A stretch of 64,000 nucleotides of DNA, taken from the NCBI GenBank assembly GCA_022496805.1, contig CM040085.1, forward strand, positions 15,095,811-15,159,810, read 5' to 3'. Every line of letters starts with the position of its first letter. The first letter of the stretch is position 1. Source of the DNA: Pohlia nutans. Taxonomy: Eukaryota; Streptophyta; Bryopsida; Bryales; Mniaceae. The notes under the pieces were generated by a model. That model made no database searches and was not told the DNA's origin. It saw only the letters and a program-made list of their open reading frames with translations. Positions 21,901 to 32,061 of the stretch are shown here, in pieces. Both the position numbers and the translations under genes were made by a program.

Positions 21901-23885
21901 TTTGTGGCATTGGATTTTGTTTCTTGGAGGGCAATTAGAGCTGGTGGTTGAGATGGATATTGAATGAGACGCTGGATGGATGGTAGAGATGTGTTGAGGG
22001 ACGCAACATTCCAGGTGAGGAATTGAGTTGACGTGTTAGTGTAGGTGGGGTTTTGGGGTTGTGGAGGGGGAGGGATTATTTGTGGAGTGTGTTGATTATA
22101 CCCGATTTGGGGAGTGAGACAAGCAAGGGCGTTTTCGAGAAGAGGGAGGGGAAGTGTGGGGAATTTGGAGGTGAGTAGTTCAAGGTTGATATTTGGGGTT
22201 TGGAGGGTGTATGCATAGAGTGTGTCATTGATGGTGTTGGGGGTATGTAAAAGGGTGGGGTTGTCTATACGAAATTTGTCTAATAAATGTTGGGGGCCGT
22301 AATAATTATCAACGGGGTGGGGGAGTTTGAGGAGATTGCGCATGAGAGAGTGAAAATGGTTGCTATTTACGGGGTTGATGTGTAATTCGCATTTGAGTGG
22401 GGTCGGTGCAATGGTGGTAAGGATTGTGTATAGTGTTTTGGCATTGTCCGTGTAAGGAGTACATAATGCAATAAGGTTGGGGTGTGTTGTGTGTGTTGAT
22501 GGGTGTTCGGGGTGATTTTGGTTGAGGAAGGGGAGGAAAGGTTTGGCTAGGTGTTTAAACTCGGTCCGTAGTCTGATGGTATAAGGGAAGAAATATTTGT
22601 CTGATGTCCTCTTTTGCTGGGGGGAGAGTGTTTTGCGAATAGTATGTAGAGTAGTGGGACCCAGGTTTGGTTCGATATCACCACATTGAAGGAGTAAGGT
22701 ATCTAAGAAAGGATTAAGGTGATGTGTGGTTATTGGGATGGGATAGGGTGTGTAAGAGTGGATGTTGTTTCTGGAAGGGGTAAGTGGTTTTGTATATATT
22801 ATTTCAGGGTGACGGGGGGGAGTGGGATTGATGGGTATTGGCCCTAGTGGATGTGATTGTTCGACAGGGTCTAATGTTTTGTGTAGAGTGGGTAGGGTTA
22901 TTATTGGGTGGAAGGGTGACAGTATTGAGAGAGTGGCATGGATGGGTTGGTGTGGGAAGTAAGGTACGATTGTGGTGAAGGAAGAAAGGCTGAAGTGGCG
23001 GCGTGTATGTTCATACAGTATGTATTGTGATAACGTTGATTTGAATAATGCAGGTGGATGCTTAGAAGGCAAGTTCTGTGTGGGAATGTGTAGTAGCTGT
23101 CTAGGTGGGGGGGTCCAGGTATATAGGTGGTCGGGTATAAGGGGCAGAGGGTATCTGTGGCCGGGTATGCGTGTTTTGAATGGGGTGCGAGTGAGCAGTT
23201 TTAGGGTTGGAAGTGCGTAGCGTACTCTGCTTGCATGTGTTTGGTGTGGCCAGTGAGACGGGATCTGTTGGTTCAGGAGGTGCGGGAGTGGGGAGGAAGT
23301 GGGCAGATTGGATTGAGGGCGTGTGGGTAGGGTGAAGAGGGTTAGGTTATTGAGCTCTGTTGGTATTGGTGGCTTTTGGAGCGAGCAGTGGGTGATACGG
23401 AGGCGGAATTGGGGAGATCGAGGGTGGAGTGAGCGTCGCGGCTTGAAGATTGCAGGTATGGTTTGTGGGTGGTGGTAAGAGTGACATAGGTTAGTGGGAT
23501 CTTGTGAATTGTTGCGTGTGTGTGGCGGTGCATTGAGGTGGGGGTTGTGTGGGCGAACAAAGATGTGGGGGTAGGGAGTAGGGTGCTGTGTGGGAGGGGA
23601 CGTGAGATCAGGTGGTTGGGGTGTGTGGTGGTGGAGGTTGGATCGGAGGTGAGGTTTGGCATAGGGTTTGGTTAATATCGGGGATGGAGTGTACTGAGAG
23701 TATAGAATGTGGAGTCGGGGAGATGCAGAGACTGTGTGTGAGGGGGTTCCTCGATTTTTATTGAAGTAAAATTGGACAATACAATGGCGGAGTGAAACAG
23801 AACAATTAGTACTAGGGTTTGCCGCCTGGGCATGTGCGAACAGAGGAGCTCTGCTAAACTGTGAGCTAGGGTGGTGTCTAATCAT
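15906..23885 (-). pseudogene. LINE ORF2: APE endonuclease, RT, RNase H
   Basis: A single reading frame of 2660 codons with two premature stops, TAA at 20,715-20,717 and TGA at 20,550-20,552. Between them the frame stays protein-like. Its ATG lies in the ORF1 stop region (ATGATTAG, 8-nt overlap). There is a long N-terminal extension, then near residue 405 a 2A-like LLLQCGDIEPNLGP. The APE-type endonuclease follows (WNVASLN, LQETK, LGDYNRD, NSDHFPI; about 22,030-21,250), then RT (YIDFKNAFGSIDH, QGDTLSPYLF, AYADDLAII; about 20,160-19,590). RNase H has DGS, TDS and a final HADNLAK (about 17,110-16,700), but the usual AEL Glu reads AKL (Lys). The C-terminus has a CCHC knuckle CSICP...HLLLACP (about 16,300-16,360). 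The product would nick target DNA and prime reverse transcription there. Confidence 0.9.
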
Positions 23886-26070
23886 GAGGGGGGGGGGGCA
23901 GCTGAGGTGCGGTAGAAATGGGCGGAATTAGTCGCATTGGGGTATTGGTTTCGGAGGCGGGCAGTATGAATTCTTCCAGGTTAGTGTCGATGGCAGAGGT
24001 GAGGCCTACGACCCTTTCACTGAATTCTTTGAATGCGTTGGAGAGCCTGTTGATGCGGTGCTGGACAGCAGTGGTGTGAGCTATGACGTTGGTTGAAGCA
24101 GTCTGAACTTGGGTGGAGGTGTAGTTGTTGATGTGTTCTCCTAGGGCCGTTAGACGTTGCTCCATTTGTTGTTCCACTTTGTTGATGGCAGCGGTGAATG
24201 TGATCTCCGTCAATGCAGGGGCTGGGGTGGTCGAATTGGAGATGGCCGTGATAGCGTCCGCCATCAGTTTGCGTGTAGGGAGCTCATCCATCTTTTGTGC
24301 GGCCCGTGACGGTGCTGCACCGTCTATGCTTTGGTAGTGTGGTTCGAAGTCGATGTAATGGCTAAGAAATTCAACTGCTTTACGCCTGCACCACATCGTG
24401 TAAACTTGGGTATTGAGGCAGGTGAGAAAAGCTATACCATTGTGTCGATCGTTGGGATCCGTTTGGGCATTGCTGTAGCTCACAGTCACAACGTTTCTCG
24501 CGCCCAAGAGTTTATGAAGTGCGGAGGTGACTAGTGTCTTGGATGCACGTCGGGGCAGGTTGCGAACAATGATGGTGGTTGTCGTTTGTGTATTTGGGTC
24601 GTCCAGATCTCCAGTTTCAGCTGCAATGTTGGAGACTGTTACTGTTTCCTGCTGAATACTAAGCGGATGGGTAAGAAGGTACTGTTTTGATGCGTCGTTG
24701 GTAACCGTGACAGTTGCGGTGGTGTTGTTGCGGTGGGTCTTGGCAACTCCAACAATCTCGAGGTCTTGTCCGCTGTAGTAGCCCGTTTCGATCAGCTCAG
24801 CTAGGAGTTGGCGAGTGTTGCGGGCGGCAAGGGCTGGTCCTTGAATTTGAACTCGTCTGTTGATAGATGTGGTAGGACACTTGTACCCTTTCTCGATTTT
24901 GCCGATTGTAAGCTCTCCGTCTTGAAGTGCGAGGGCAAAGATGCGATGTCCATGGAGCAGGTTGAGGCCATCTGTTTCAGGGTGAAGTAGGTCAACTTTT
25001 AAAAATCCGAACCATTGTTTTAACTTACCTTCGGCCATGGCGATGATGGGCTCTCGATACCTTGTAGCAAGTGGGATGCCCATGTGGCGGAAGCGCTCCG
25101 TAGCTTTGTGTTGAACCTCGTCTTTAGTCATGTTGTGATAGTTGCTGTCAAACCGAATCAGGATTTGATATGTGCTTGAGAGGTGCGTTTCTGTATCGGT
25201 TTTCACGTGCTTAGGTAATTGCGTGAAGTGCAGGTAGTCTCTGGTGACGGTATCAGGGCGTTGATGCGGGTACAGTTGTTGCGGAACTCTGGGGAAGGCA
25301 ATGCGGCAGTGTCGAAGTTCTTCGATTTCTACTTCGGGCATGCCGACGGCAGCGAGCTCCACGTTTGTGCGAGTGTCATAGATCTCTGGTTCATCCTGCT
25401 CCTGGGCATTCATCTCGTGAACTGCGTATGTTAGCCACAGATTGCCACGTAAATCGATTGGGAGGAGGGGGGACCTGTTTTGGGTGCTGCGAGTCGGTGG
25501 AGTAAGTTGTTGTTGTGCAGGAGCTGGCAGGGCAGGTGGAGCAGCCTCAGCTGGTGTTGGAGTGGGGTCGGTGGCGAGGGGTCCAGGGGGATCTGTTGGT
25601 TGCGGAGTTTCTGGTGGAGCACTGGGTAGCTGGTCATTCGGCACTGGCTGTTGCAGGGGTGAATTTAACGAGATGTCATAGACACCTTGTTGTATTTGGA
25701 GGGAGGCCGGATGCGGTGGTGCGCCAGTAGTGTGTAGTGAAGGTGTGTCCGTTTTTTCGTCAGAGAGATGAAGGCGGCGCTTACGGGGAAGAGAGCCGAT
25801 GGGCAGGTCGTCTTCATCATCGGCCGTGAATTTGCGTCGAGTTGAGTTGTAAGTTCTTTGAGAGGAAGTGGCATCGGAGGCAATAGAAAGCTCCTGGGTG
25901 TGGTCTCGAATCTGGTTGCGCAGGCGGGTTGAATGTCGTGAGCCTGAGTTGGACGTGGTGCGAGAGCCCTTGGTTTTGAATTTGGGCGGAGCTGTCGTCT
26001 TGAGGTTGGAGTTGGAGGTTGGTTGCGAAGCTGCAGGTGTGCTGGCGGAGCTGGGAGTATGCGGGGCCAT
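23878..26070 (-). CDS. LINE ORF1 protein, RRM-like
   Basis: A 730-residue frame from ATG at 26,070 (MAPHTPSSA). The frame is open a further 358 codons upstream to 27,144, but that part is low-complexity and looks like a 5' UTR lacking stops because of the A/C-rich composition. The protein has a Ser/Thr/Pro-rich N-terminus, a basic PRKRRLHL stretch that could be a nuclear signal, a Pro-rich linker, and an RRM-like fold around TTTTIIVRNLPRRA through GIAFLTCL (about 24,590-24,430). The C-terminal half ends in a predicted coiled coil (KVEQQMEQRLTALGEHI, about 24,190-24,120). ORF1 proteins of LINEs bind element RNA and multimerise. The frame ends TAG at 23,878, overlapping the ORF2 start. Confidence 0.82.
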   Translation of the reverse strand: MAPHTPSSASTPAASQPTSNSNLKTTAPPKFKTKGSRTTSNSGSRHSTRLRNQIRDHTQELSIASDATSSQRTYNSTRRKFTADDEDDLPIGSLPRKRRLHLSDEKTDTPSLHTTGAPPHPASLQIQQGVYDISLNSPLQQPVPNDQLPSAPPETPQPTDPPGPLATDPTPTPAEAAPPALPAPAQQQLTPPTRSTQNRSPLLPIDLRGNLWLTYAVHEMNAQEQDEPEIYDTRTNVELAAVGMPEVEIEELRHCRIAFPRVPQQLYPHQRPDTVTRDYLHFTQLPKHVKTDTETHLSSTYQILIRFDSNYHNMTKDEVQHKATERFRHMGIPLATRYREPIIAMAEGKLKQWFGFLKVDLLHPETDGLNLLHGHRIFALALQDGELTIGKIEKGYKCPTTSINRRVQIQGPALAARNTRQLLAELIETGYYSGQDLEIVGVAKTHRNNTTATVTVTNDASKQYLLTHPLSIQQETVTVSNIAAETGDLDDPNTQTTTTIIVRNLPRRASKTLVTSALHKLLGARNVVTVSYSNAQTDPNDRHNGIAFLTCLNTQVYTMWCRRKAVEFLSHYIDFEPHYQSIDGAAPSRAAQKMDELPTRKLMADAITAISNSTTPAPALTEITFTAAINKVEQQMEQRLTALGEHINNYTSTQVQTASTNVIAHTTAVQHRINRLSNAFKEFSERVVGLTSAIDTNLEEFILPASETNTPMRLIPPISTAPQLPPPPHD

Positions 26071-27195
26071 GGTGCTGCAGTGGTGCGTTGGAGATGGGGG
26101 AGTTTGTACTGTCTGCAATGTAGGAGGGTTAGTATACAGTAGGTGTAATAGAGGAATGTGAGAGTAATGTAGAGAAGGTAAAGGATAGGAGGTGCGGGGT
26201 ATGGGGATGGAAACGTACCTTTGTGTGTGTGTTATGTTTTGGGGGTGGGTTTTATGCGTGAGAGTGTTGGAGTATGGTGGAGCGTTGGGAGTAGTATTAG
26301 GACGGCACTGGGAGTTAGCATGATAAGGTAGTGGCTGTAGCGAGCAAGTGGGAAGCTGTAGCGGGAGGAAGGGACACGGAGATGTAGCTGGGGTAAGAGG
26401 TGGTAGGTAGCGAAGAGGGGCGGTGGCGGTAGTGGAGTGGTAGGAAGATAAGGGAGCCGTGAGGTGTGGGGGAGGCAGCATCCAGGAAGTGTGGTGTTGT
26501 TGCGATGAGGAAGGATGAGGGAGCATCCTTGAGTGCTGTGCATGTGTGCCAGCATGTTGAAATAAAATGGGTGTTGATTCTGGGGAATGGTGCGTGGGTG
26601 TGTGACATGATGGTGTGTGTAGTGTGTTATTTTGGTGTGGGTAGTGCTGGTGAAGGGTTGCTGGTGGTATATGTGATTTGTTAAGGTGGGGGTGGGAAGG
26701 GTGGGCAGTATGCTTGGGAAGTGTAGTTTGTTGTGAGATTTGGGCGCTGGGGTGTGGTGGGAAGTGCGTGGTGTTAAGTGTGACTGTATGCGGGTCAGTG
26801 ACATGGAGACGTCGGCATTTGAGGGTAAGGTAGGAAGACAGGGGCCGGCAGGTCGGGATGCATATATGGGAGGGTGGGTTTAATTGGAAAACTAAACGGC
26901 AGCAAACTATGAGGGCTGAAGCCTGAAAGAACCCTCTCGGAAAACAAAATATAAGGTGTCGAAAAACACCATTGTAATAATTTGGTGAGGCGAGGAAAAC
27001 TTTAGCCCAGGGTGCTACGTAAACACTTGTAGTGTTGCTATAAATTCCTAAGCTAAGAAAACCCAGCAATGTGGCGTTGAGGTGCGCTGCGGCGGTGTGC
27101 AAAACCGAGCAAGGCAGCACGCGGCTGCCAAGCGGCCGCCGCATCTAACCGGGAATTACGGAGCTCCAAACCCTACCCATCCTTCCACTGACCCC
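26071..27195 (-). other. LINE 5' UTR / upstream open region
   Basis: From the 5' end (27,195, minus strand, starting GGGGGTCAGTGG) to the ORF1 ATG. It begins GC-rich, then becomes C/A/T-rich. Internal promoters of LINEs lie in this region. I see no unambiguous core element. The long open frame here is in phase with ORF1, so a longer ORF1 starting at 27,144 cannot be excluded. Confidence 0.6.
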
Positions 27196-27207
27196 CCTTG
27201 AACGATA
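27196..27207. repeat. LINE target-site duplication (right)
   Basis: CCTTGAACGATA, identical to 15,236-15,247. After it the upstream DNA of the GLP1 unit continues. Confidence 0.9.
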
Positions 27208-27389
27208 CTGTATGAAGAAGATGGAGAATAACTCTGGAGAGTATCAATAACGCAGACTCTATGACATTGACTTTTATTCAAGTAGTTTTTAAGTATTTGT
27301 CGCTAGGATATATATAAATAGACAATGATGTGGGGCAAATATGGATACTGAAGTCGCTTATGTGGAACAAGCTTTGAGTGTATGCCGGT

Positions 27390-27500
27390 TCATTTCCCAA
27401 TGGCCCTTTGTCCAGTGGGCCTGGAACAAAGGGTGGGTAGCACTTTATTCACGCCGGCCTCAAAAGAGGATCGGAGTTCTTACTACTATGAATTTACTAC
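27390..27500 (+). mobile_element. 3' end of a second LINE or SINE (fragment)
   Basis: The plus strand reads CTTTATTCACGCCGGCC, a short A-rich loop, GAGGATCGGAGTTC, then a TTACTACTA-type simple tail. The 3' end of the 12 kb LINE has the same layout: CTTTATTCACGCTGGCC, a hairpin loop, GGGCCAGAGTTC, simple tail. Shared terminal bases plus a hairpin with a different loop suggest either a 5'-truncated relative or a SINE that uses the same reverse transcriptase. The fragment's 5' boundary is not clear. Confidence 0.5.
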
Positions 27501-27539
27501 TATAATTTTCCTCTCTTGGAGTTGTATTCAACAATCAAT

Positions 27540-28800
27540 ATCTCTGACCTAAACTTATATAGGTTCTTTCTGCACAGATAGTCGACTTTGTAAATTCAAC
27601 CTTATATGTGTCTCCAGGGAGACAATTGAACTGGGTTTTCTACATGTCATGGTTGAGTTTCAATATTCAACTTGATAAGAGAATGAGCTGTGATCAATAG
27701 TTGGTCTTGAATCACCATTATGTGTCATGGCCTTTAATTATTCATTCTATGTAACCTTTCAAGAGCTACATATACATGTTTCAGCTACACTCTTGAGCAA
27801 AGACACCCCAAGTGCATGGGTTAATAATGGTGGCATGTTGCTATTCAATAGTAAGAGGTCATTAGGTGAAATTTGGTCACCCCATTAGATAGAGTATGTT
27901 CATGAGAATTTTACCTGAGGGTAGATATCTGTACAACAATGAACAGAAGCACCTCCTCATTGTGGACATCTCATGAGCACGACAAAGAATTCATGCATTC
28001 TAGCAGTCAGTATTTATGTAAGAATTGCCAGCTCAAACCCAGCACATTTGAATGCACAAGCACAGGGAACCTTGACCGATTCACTGCCAAGTAAATGGTA
28101 CAAAAATGGTGGTGAATTCGTGGTGAACACTTGCTAAATTGAGCAGTTGCTCAATTTAGCAAGTGTTCACCACGAATTCACCACCATTTTTGTACCATTT
28201 ACTGCCTGGTGAATGTGTCAAGGTGCCCTGTGAAGTATCCGTCAGCAGTTGCTCCTGAAGGGTCATGTGAAAATTGCGCAAGCAAGGAGCCACTCAAGGA
28301 CTGGAAGGTCAGTTGTGACCAGTGTGAACAAGGCAACGAGTCCTAGAATCCGGGCATAACTTTACGAGGCTCTTTCGTCCAGTCTCCGACTTTTTAGAGT
28401 CCAGATTGCAGTCTTTAAATAACGTCCGATGAACTGTAGATTATCATGGCTATGAATACCGACTTAATTACATAACTTTACAGGTGGACCATGCACAAGA
28501 CCTGCACTGGGCGCTGCATCCCTGACAGCTCTGAGTGGGTGAAACTGCGAGACATGATCTCCCAGTTCAACCATGCCGACCTTTTCACCCCACCGCTCGA
28601 TCTCTACAGCCATCAAGAATGCTAGATAGTCTGAACTCTGAAGTGACTTTTCTCAGAGCTCTCTGCTACATTACCATTGCTACATCTTCAGTTCGTCACT
28701 GGCTTCAATGTACATAAAGCATCTCCAAGACTCCAACCATGCACTCTAAAAGCTACTCGCTAAAATTACTCATCTATATTTGAAGAGCCCTGGCTTTAAC
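27540..28800. repeat. R block, copy 2 (first part)
   Basis: Collinear with 300-1015 plus 10,793-11,060. No intact gene. 28,484-28,610 is a decayed copy of the exon-like fragment at 44,131. Here it has the uninterrupted site CAGCTCTGAGTGGGTG (28,519-28,534), the empty reference for two MITE insertions. A foldback MITE sits at 28,061-28,232. Confidence 0.7.
28061..28232. mobile_element. 172-bp foldback MITE, nearly perfect hairpin
   Basis: The whole element is an inverted repeat beginning CACAGGGAACCTTGAC and ending GTCAAGGTGCCCTGTG. The central arms of about 55 bases (28,090-28,202) are perfectly complementary around a 2-base centre (TTGAGCA-GT-TGCTCAA). A 3-bp duplication AAG flanks it (28,058-28,060 and 28,233-28,235). 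The other unit copy (about 720) lacks it. A 3-bp TSD and ends starting CAC suggest a CACTA-related non-autonomous element. The precise arms imply little time since insertion or recent correction. Confidence 0.8.
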
Positions 28801-28804
28801 TTAA

Positions 28805-29376
28805 CCCCTATTGTAACTGCCCAACCATGCATATTTTGCATGATGTACACAAGCAAACTTCGTTTTCTCATCCGTCATGCACTTTTTGTAGTGTAAAGTT
28901 TTTACTGAATTTTCTATGGGAAGTTAGCTTCATGCATGTGTGATCCGATTAGAAAGTTGATGATTTGTGAAACTTTTATGCTGCATTTCATGTTGCAGTG
29001 TTTCACCAAAAATTTGAAGATTTTAGTCTAAGAGTGCTCTTGAAAAAGTAAACTTATAAAATTAAGCAACCAAAATCTCTCCAAAAATCATTACACTTAG
29101 AGTATTGCATTCAACCCATCACAACAAATTTCATCTACAAATTGTCAATATCTTATTTGTAACCAAATTACAAAATAATTTTGAATTTTAAGTTTCAAAT
29201 TTTATAGAAAATTATTGGTGATTGCAATTGCAGATCTAACCGTATAGATAGAATCTAAAATTCACAATGTACAACTTTTATTCATACATCAAGTTCAAAA
29301 TATCCCTCTTAGTTGCATTTTATAATGCATCTTTGCAAAACTACCCAATTTGGACAGGGGTGAGGACGTTTAGGGG
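28805..29376. mobile_element. TTAA-flanked MITE, copy 1 (572 bp)
   Basis: It starts CCCCTATTG and ends GTTTAGGGG, with TTAA on each side (28,801-28,804; 29,377-29,380). Its interior is homologous to 33,700-34,251 and, in reverse, to 57,654-58,223. It has no coding capacity. TTAA duplications are the hallmark of piggyBac-type transposition. No transposase of that family is seen in this window. Confidence 0.7.
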
Positions 29377-29380
29377 TTAA

Positions 29381-31469
29381 ACATCAAAAGTGTACATTAA
29401 ATAGTCAATCGACCAATCACAAGTAGAATGTGGGATATATAGTCAGCTAAACTTAAATTTGAAGTGTCATCTATGATACACGCTAGAGGGTCAAGAGGCT
29501 TAATGAAGGGCCCTTAGCATTTTTCATCCTTAGCATTTAGGCGAGCCCCGTTGGAGACACTATAACATTCTTTAGCTCTTGTTGGACCACACCCTTTACA
29601 TTGTAGCAACAATGTAGAGAGACTACTAATAAAATAGTCCAACTCTTCGTAGTCCAACTCTTCTACCCTCTTCGCTTGGAATCTTCAGATGCTTCAGATT
29701 CGGAGGTCCGACAATGGGCCTCTAAAGAACATTATGTAAGGTTCGTTGATTTGCTAAATTATTTTAAGTTTTAAATTTTAAAAAATCAAAATGAAAATCA
29801 CATTTCATTTAATTTTTTTTAGATCTAGCCACGTCTTGCAAGTTCATATTTGGACATGTTTACGTATGACATTGTGACATGTTGGCGATTAGACCCACGC
29901 CACACCAAGGGTTGATTGTGATGTTAGGAGGGTGTTTTAAATTGAAAAAAGCCACACTTAATTTGTTATAGAACATGTATCAATCCGGTTTTGAAGGATA
30001 ACAACGCTATAACACACGTATCAAGATTTAGAGTTGATCAATTCATACCAACAACATATTATTTGTCATAAAATACCACATTCTCCAAGAGTTTTACAAT
30101 AGTGAACAAACAGAACTGAGATCAAGGAGGCCAATGAGTATGGAATTCTTCAAATGCATACCCATCTGGCCAATGAAAATGAAAATGATTTTGCAGGGAA
30201 CTGAAGAAGCTGTACATAGAGTGCGTGAAATCGGGTCAAGCTTTTGGGTTACCACAAGTATGAATGCAGGATTCAGCTACTGGTCTCGAAGAACCTAAGC
30301 GGGACTTACTACACTGTTTTGTTTAATTAGTGTGGCCCACACTACTTCCTACGGTAACACTATACTGAAACAATGATAAAAAACGAACTGAAGATGTCGC
30401 CTCATATATCTCTGTAGCATCATATATCTCTGTAGCAGGGTTTTTTTTTGCACTGTAGCAGTGCTCCATGCATGCAATGGAGAGTGGTCCCTCCAGATTT
30501 AGACCATTATGACTGTGTCACAACATTGGAGTCTGGCACCATGGTACCAGAAAAAAAAACCCTGCTCCGTAGTATCTGAACAAGATTTGGTAGTTGATCA
30601 CAACAATGGACACTTGGTGACAGAAGACGGTCCCAATTTTTTTTTTTAAATTTGACTAAAAGGAGAAGAGGAAAAAGACAACAGAGAATGAGCCTGAGGA
30701 GCAGGGGAGTGATTTACTATGCCCAGGTAACAATATATTGGAGGTCACACTAATTGAACAAAACAGTCTGTGCAGCTTGAGCATGCAAGCGATTCTTAGT
30801 CACCATTGTGACAAGGATACTTCCACATTGAAGGACATGCCTCACACTGGACATGAAAGGTCATCTAATCTCATACACGCTCTAAATGCATAAGTTGCTC
30901 ACCCATTGTACTCTACCCATACCTAACAATCCAATGACATAAGTGCATCCTATTGTTTGTAACCAAAGATGTGTCACAGTTACACCATTTAAGGTAACTT
31001 GACACTGCTTTAATACAAGGACATGGAAAAAGGAGAACTGCTTTACGAGGTAGCAGAGTGCAAGATTTCTAATATAAAAATTTGAAAATTGAGGCACTCC
31101 ACTATGGACTTTGTGAAATGGAATATTCCCTGTCTACCATCCAGGGAAGTTGTATCGAAGCCGCTTCCGATGGTGATGACTGGCAATACAAAATTTTAGA
31201 AACATGTTTACGAAAATCACTCCGAGTGCCACACTTCACGATCTAATCTTTCTTGAGCAGTTTCAGTTCCCGGAGCTACTGTCCACACGATTTGTAGATG
31301 AACTCTATTTAGTGTTATCAACCGTTGCTTACAATCTTCTCTGACTGCCGATATTCCCTTCAGGATTATTATGGAAGAAGTGTTTCATTGAATACCGATT
31401 ATGGCAATATGTGTATATGCAGGATGAAAATTCAAGGCATTCTTACAGAGGACTACACTATAGTATATC
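29381..31469. repeat. R block, copy 2 (rest), non-coding
   Basis: No intact gene. 29,560-29,700 resembles 42,600-42,680. 30,140-30,310 resembles 11,280-11,440. 30,360-30,560 contains a short inverted stretch with runs of T and A and the phrase CATATATCTCTGTAGCA twice (30,403-30,438). 30,780-31,440 resembles 11,890-12,640 and 13,320-13,460. It ends at the GLP2 3' flank. Confidence 0.6.
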
Positions 31470-32061
31470 TTTCGTATAGAGGAGAATGAAGAGTATACCA
31501 GAAGGAAGGAATAAATCAGCTGGTACAAGACATCGTGCACGACAGTCGAAGGTTTAGGATTGCATCCCTAAGAAAAATATCACTACTTCCACGTACAACT
31601 GTAGCAGTACGTACAAGAGAGTGTGTCATATACCAAGGTCGTAAATCTGAGTGACACAGGAAGGGAACATCAACTACAACTCATGCAAGACCAAACATCC
31701 AGGAGATTCTGTTCCAAAAAAAAACTCAAGCTCGCTCATTCCCAGGTAAAAATAAAGTACACTTCAAGGTCAAAATTGGACCTTCCATTTATTGAACTCC
31801 ACTGCCAATTGAAGGTCCAGACTGCCAACGACGTGGCACCCTCGACTGTATAAGAAAATAATCGATCCTACATTAATCAACCAAGAGAATCAAGACGACT
31901 CAAAAAATATGACGGCATACCATGCCTTCAGAAAAATCTTTCACAAGCTCAGGTCACGGCGTCTCGTGGGCGCTCCTCCCTGGTTCCGCTCGCTGCCATC
32001 CTCGCACCCTGCTCCGCTGATGAGCTCGAGCTGGAATTCATGGAATGGACTGCTCGCTTCA
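31470..32061 (-). repeat. GLP2 3' flank module
   Basis: Collinear with the 3' flanks of the four other germin-like genes. It includes the shared CTCCACTGCCAA and GACGTGGCA(C/T)CCTCGACTG blocks. It carries the 3' UTR of GLP2. No separate gene. Confidence 0.7.

Larger units (their letters stand above)
15248..27195 (-). mobile_element. 12 kb LINE (non-LTR retrotransposon)
   Basis: A complete-looking element of about 11.95 kb between 12-bp target duplications, transcribed on the minus strand like GLP1. In order it has a GC-rich 5' UTR (27,195-26,071), ORF1 (26,070-23,878), a very long ORF2 (23,885-15,906) and a 3' UTR with a hairpin and a (CT)n tail instead of poly(A). The sense strand is rich in A and C and poor in G through most of its length, so its proteins are rich in His, Thr, Pro and Asn. 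Two nonsense codons in ORF2 and a changed RNase H residue mean this copy is probably dead, although the ends and duplication are intact. The APE endonuclease, RT, RNase H and CCHC order places it among LINEs with RNase H. I do not assign a clade. Confidence 0.93.

Noticed and set aside
22650..22700. Functional 2A peptide in this copy
   Set aside because: The NPGP core reads NLGP and the frame has nonsense codons downstream, so only a 2A-like relic is claimed.
26071..27144. ORF1 starting at 27,144 (1088 residues)
   Set aside because: The first 358 residues look like translated non-coding sequence of skewed composition. The Met at 26,070 begins the plausible protein. Not fully excluded.
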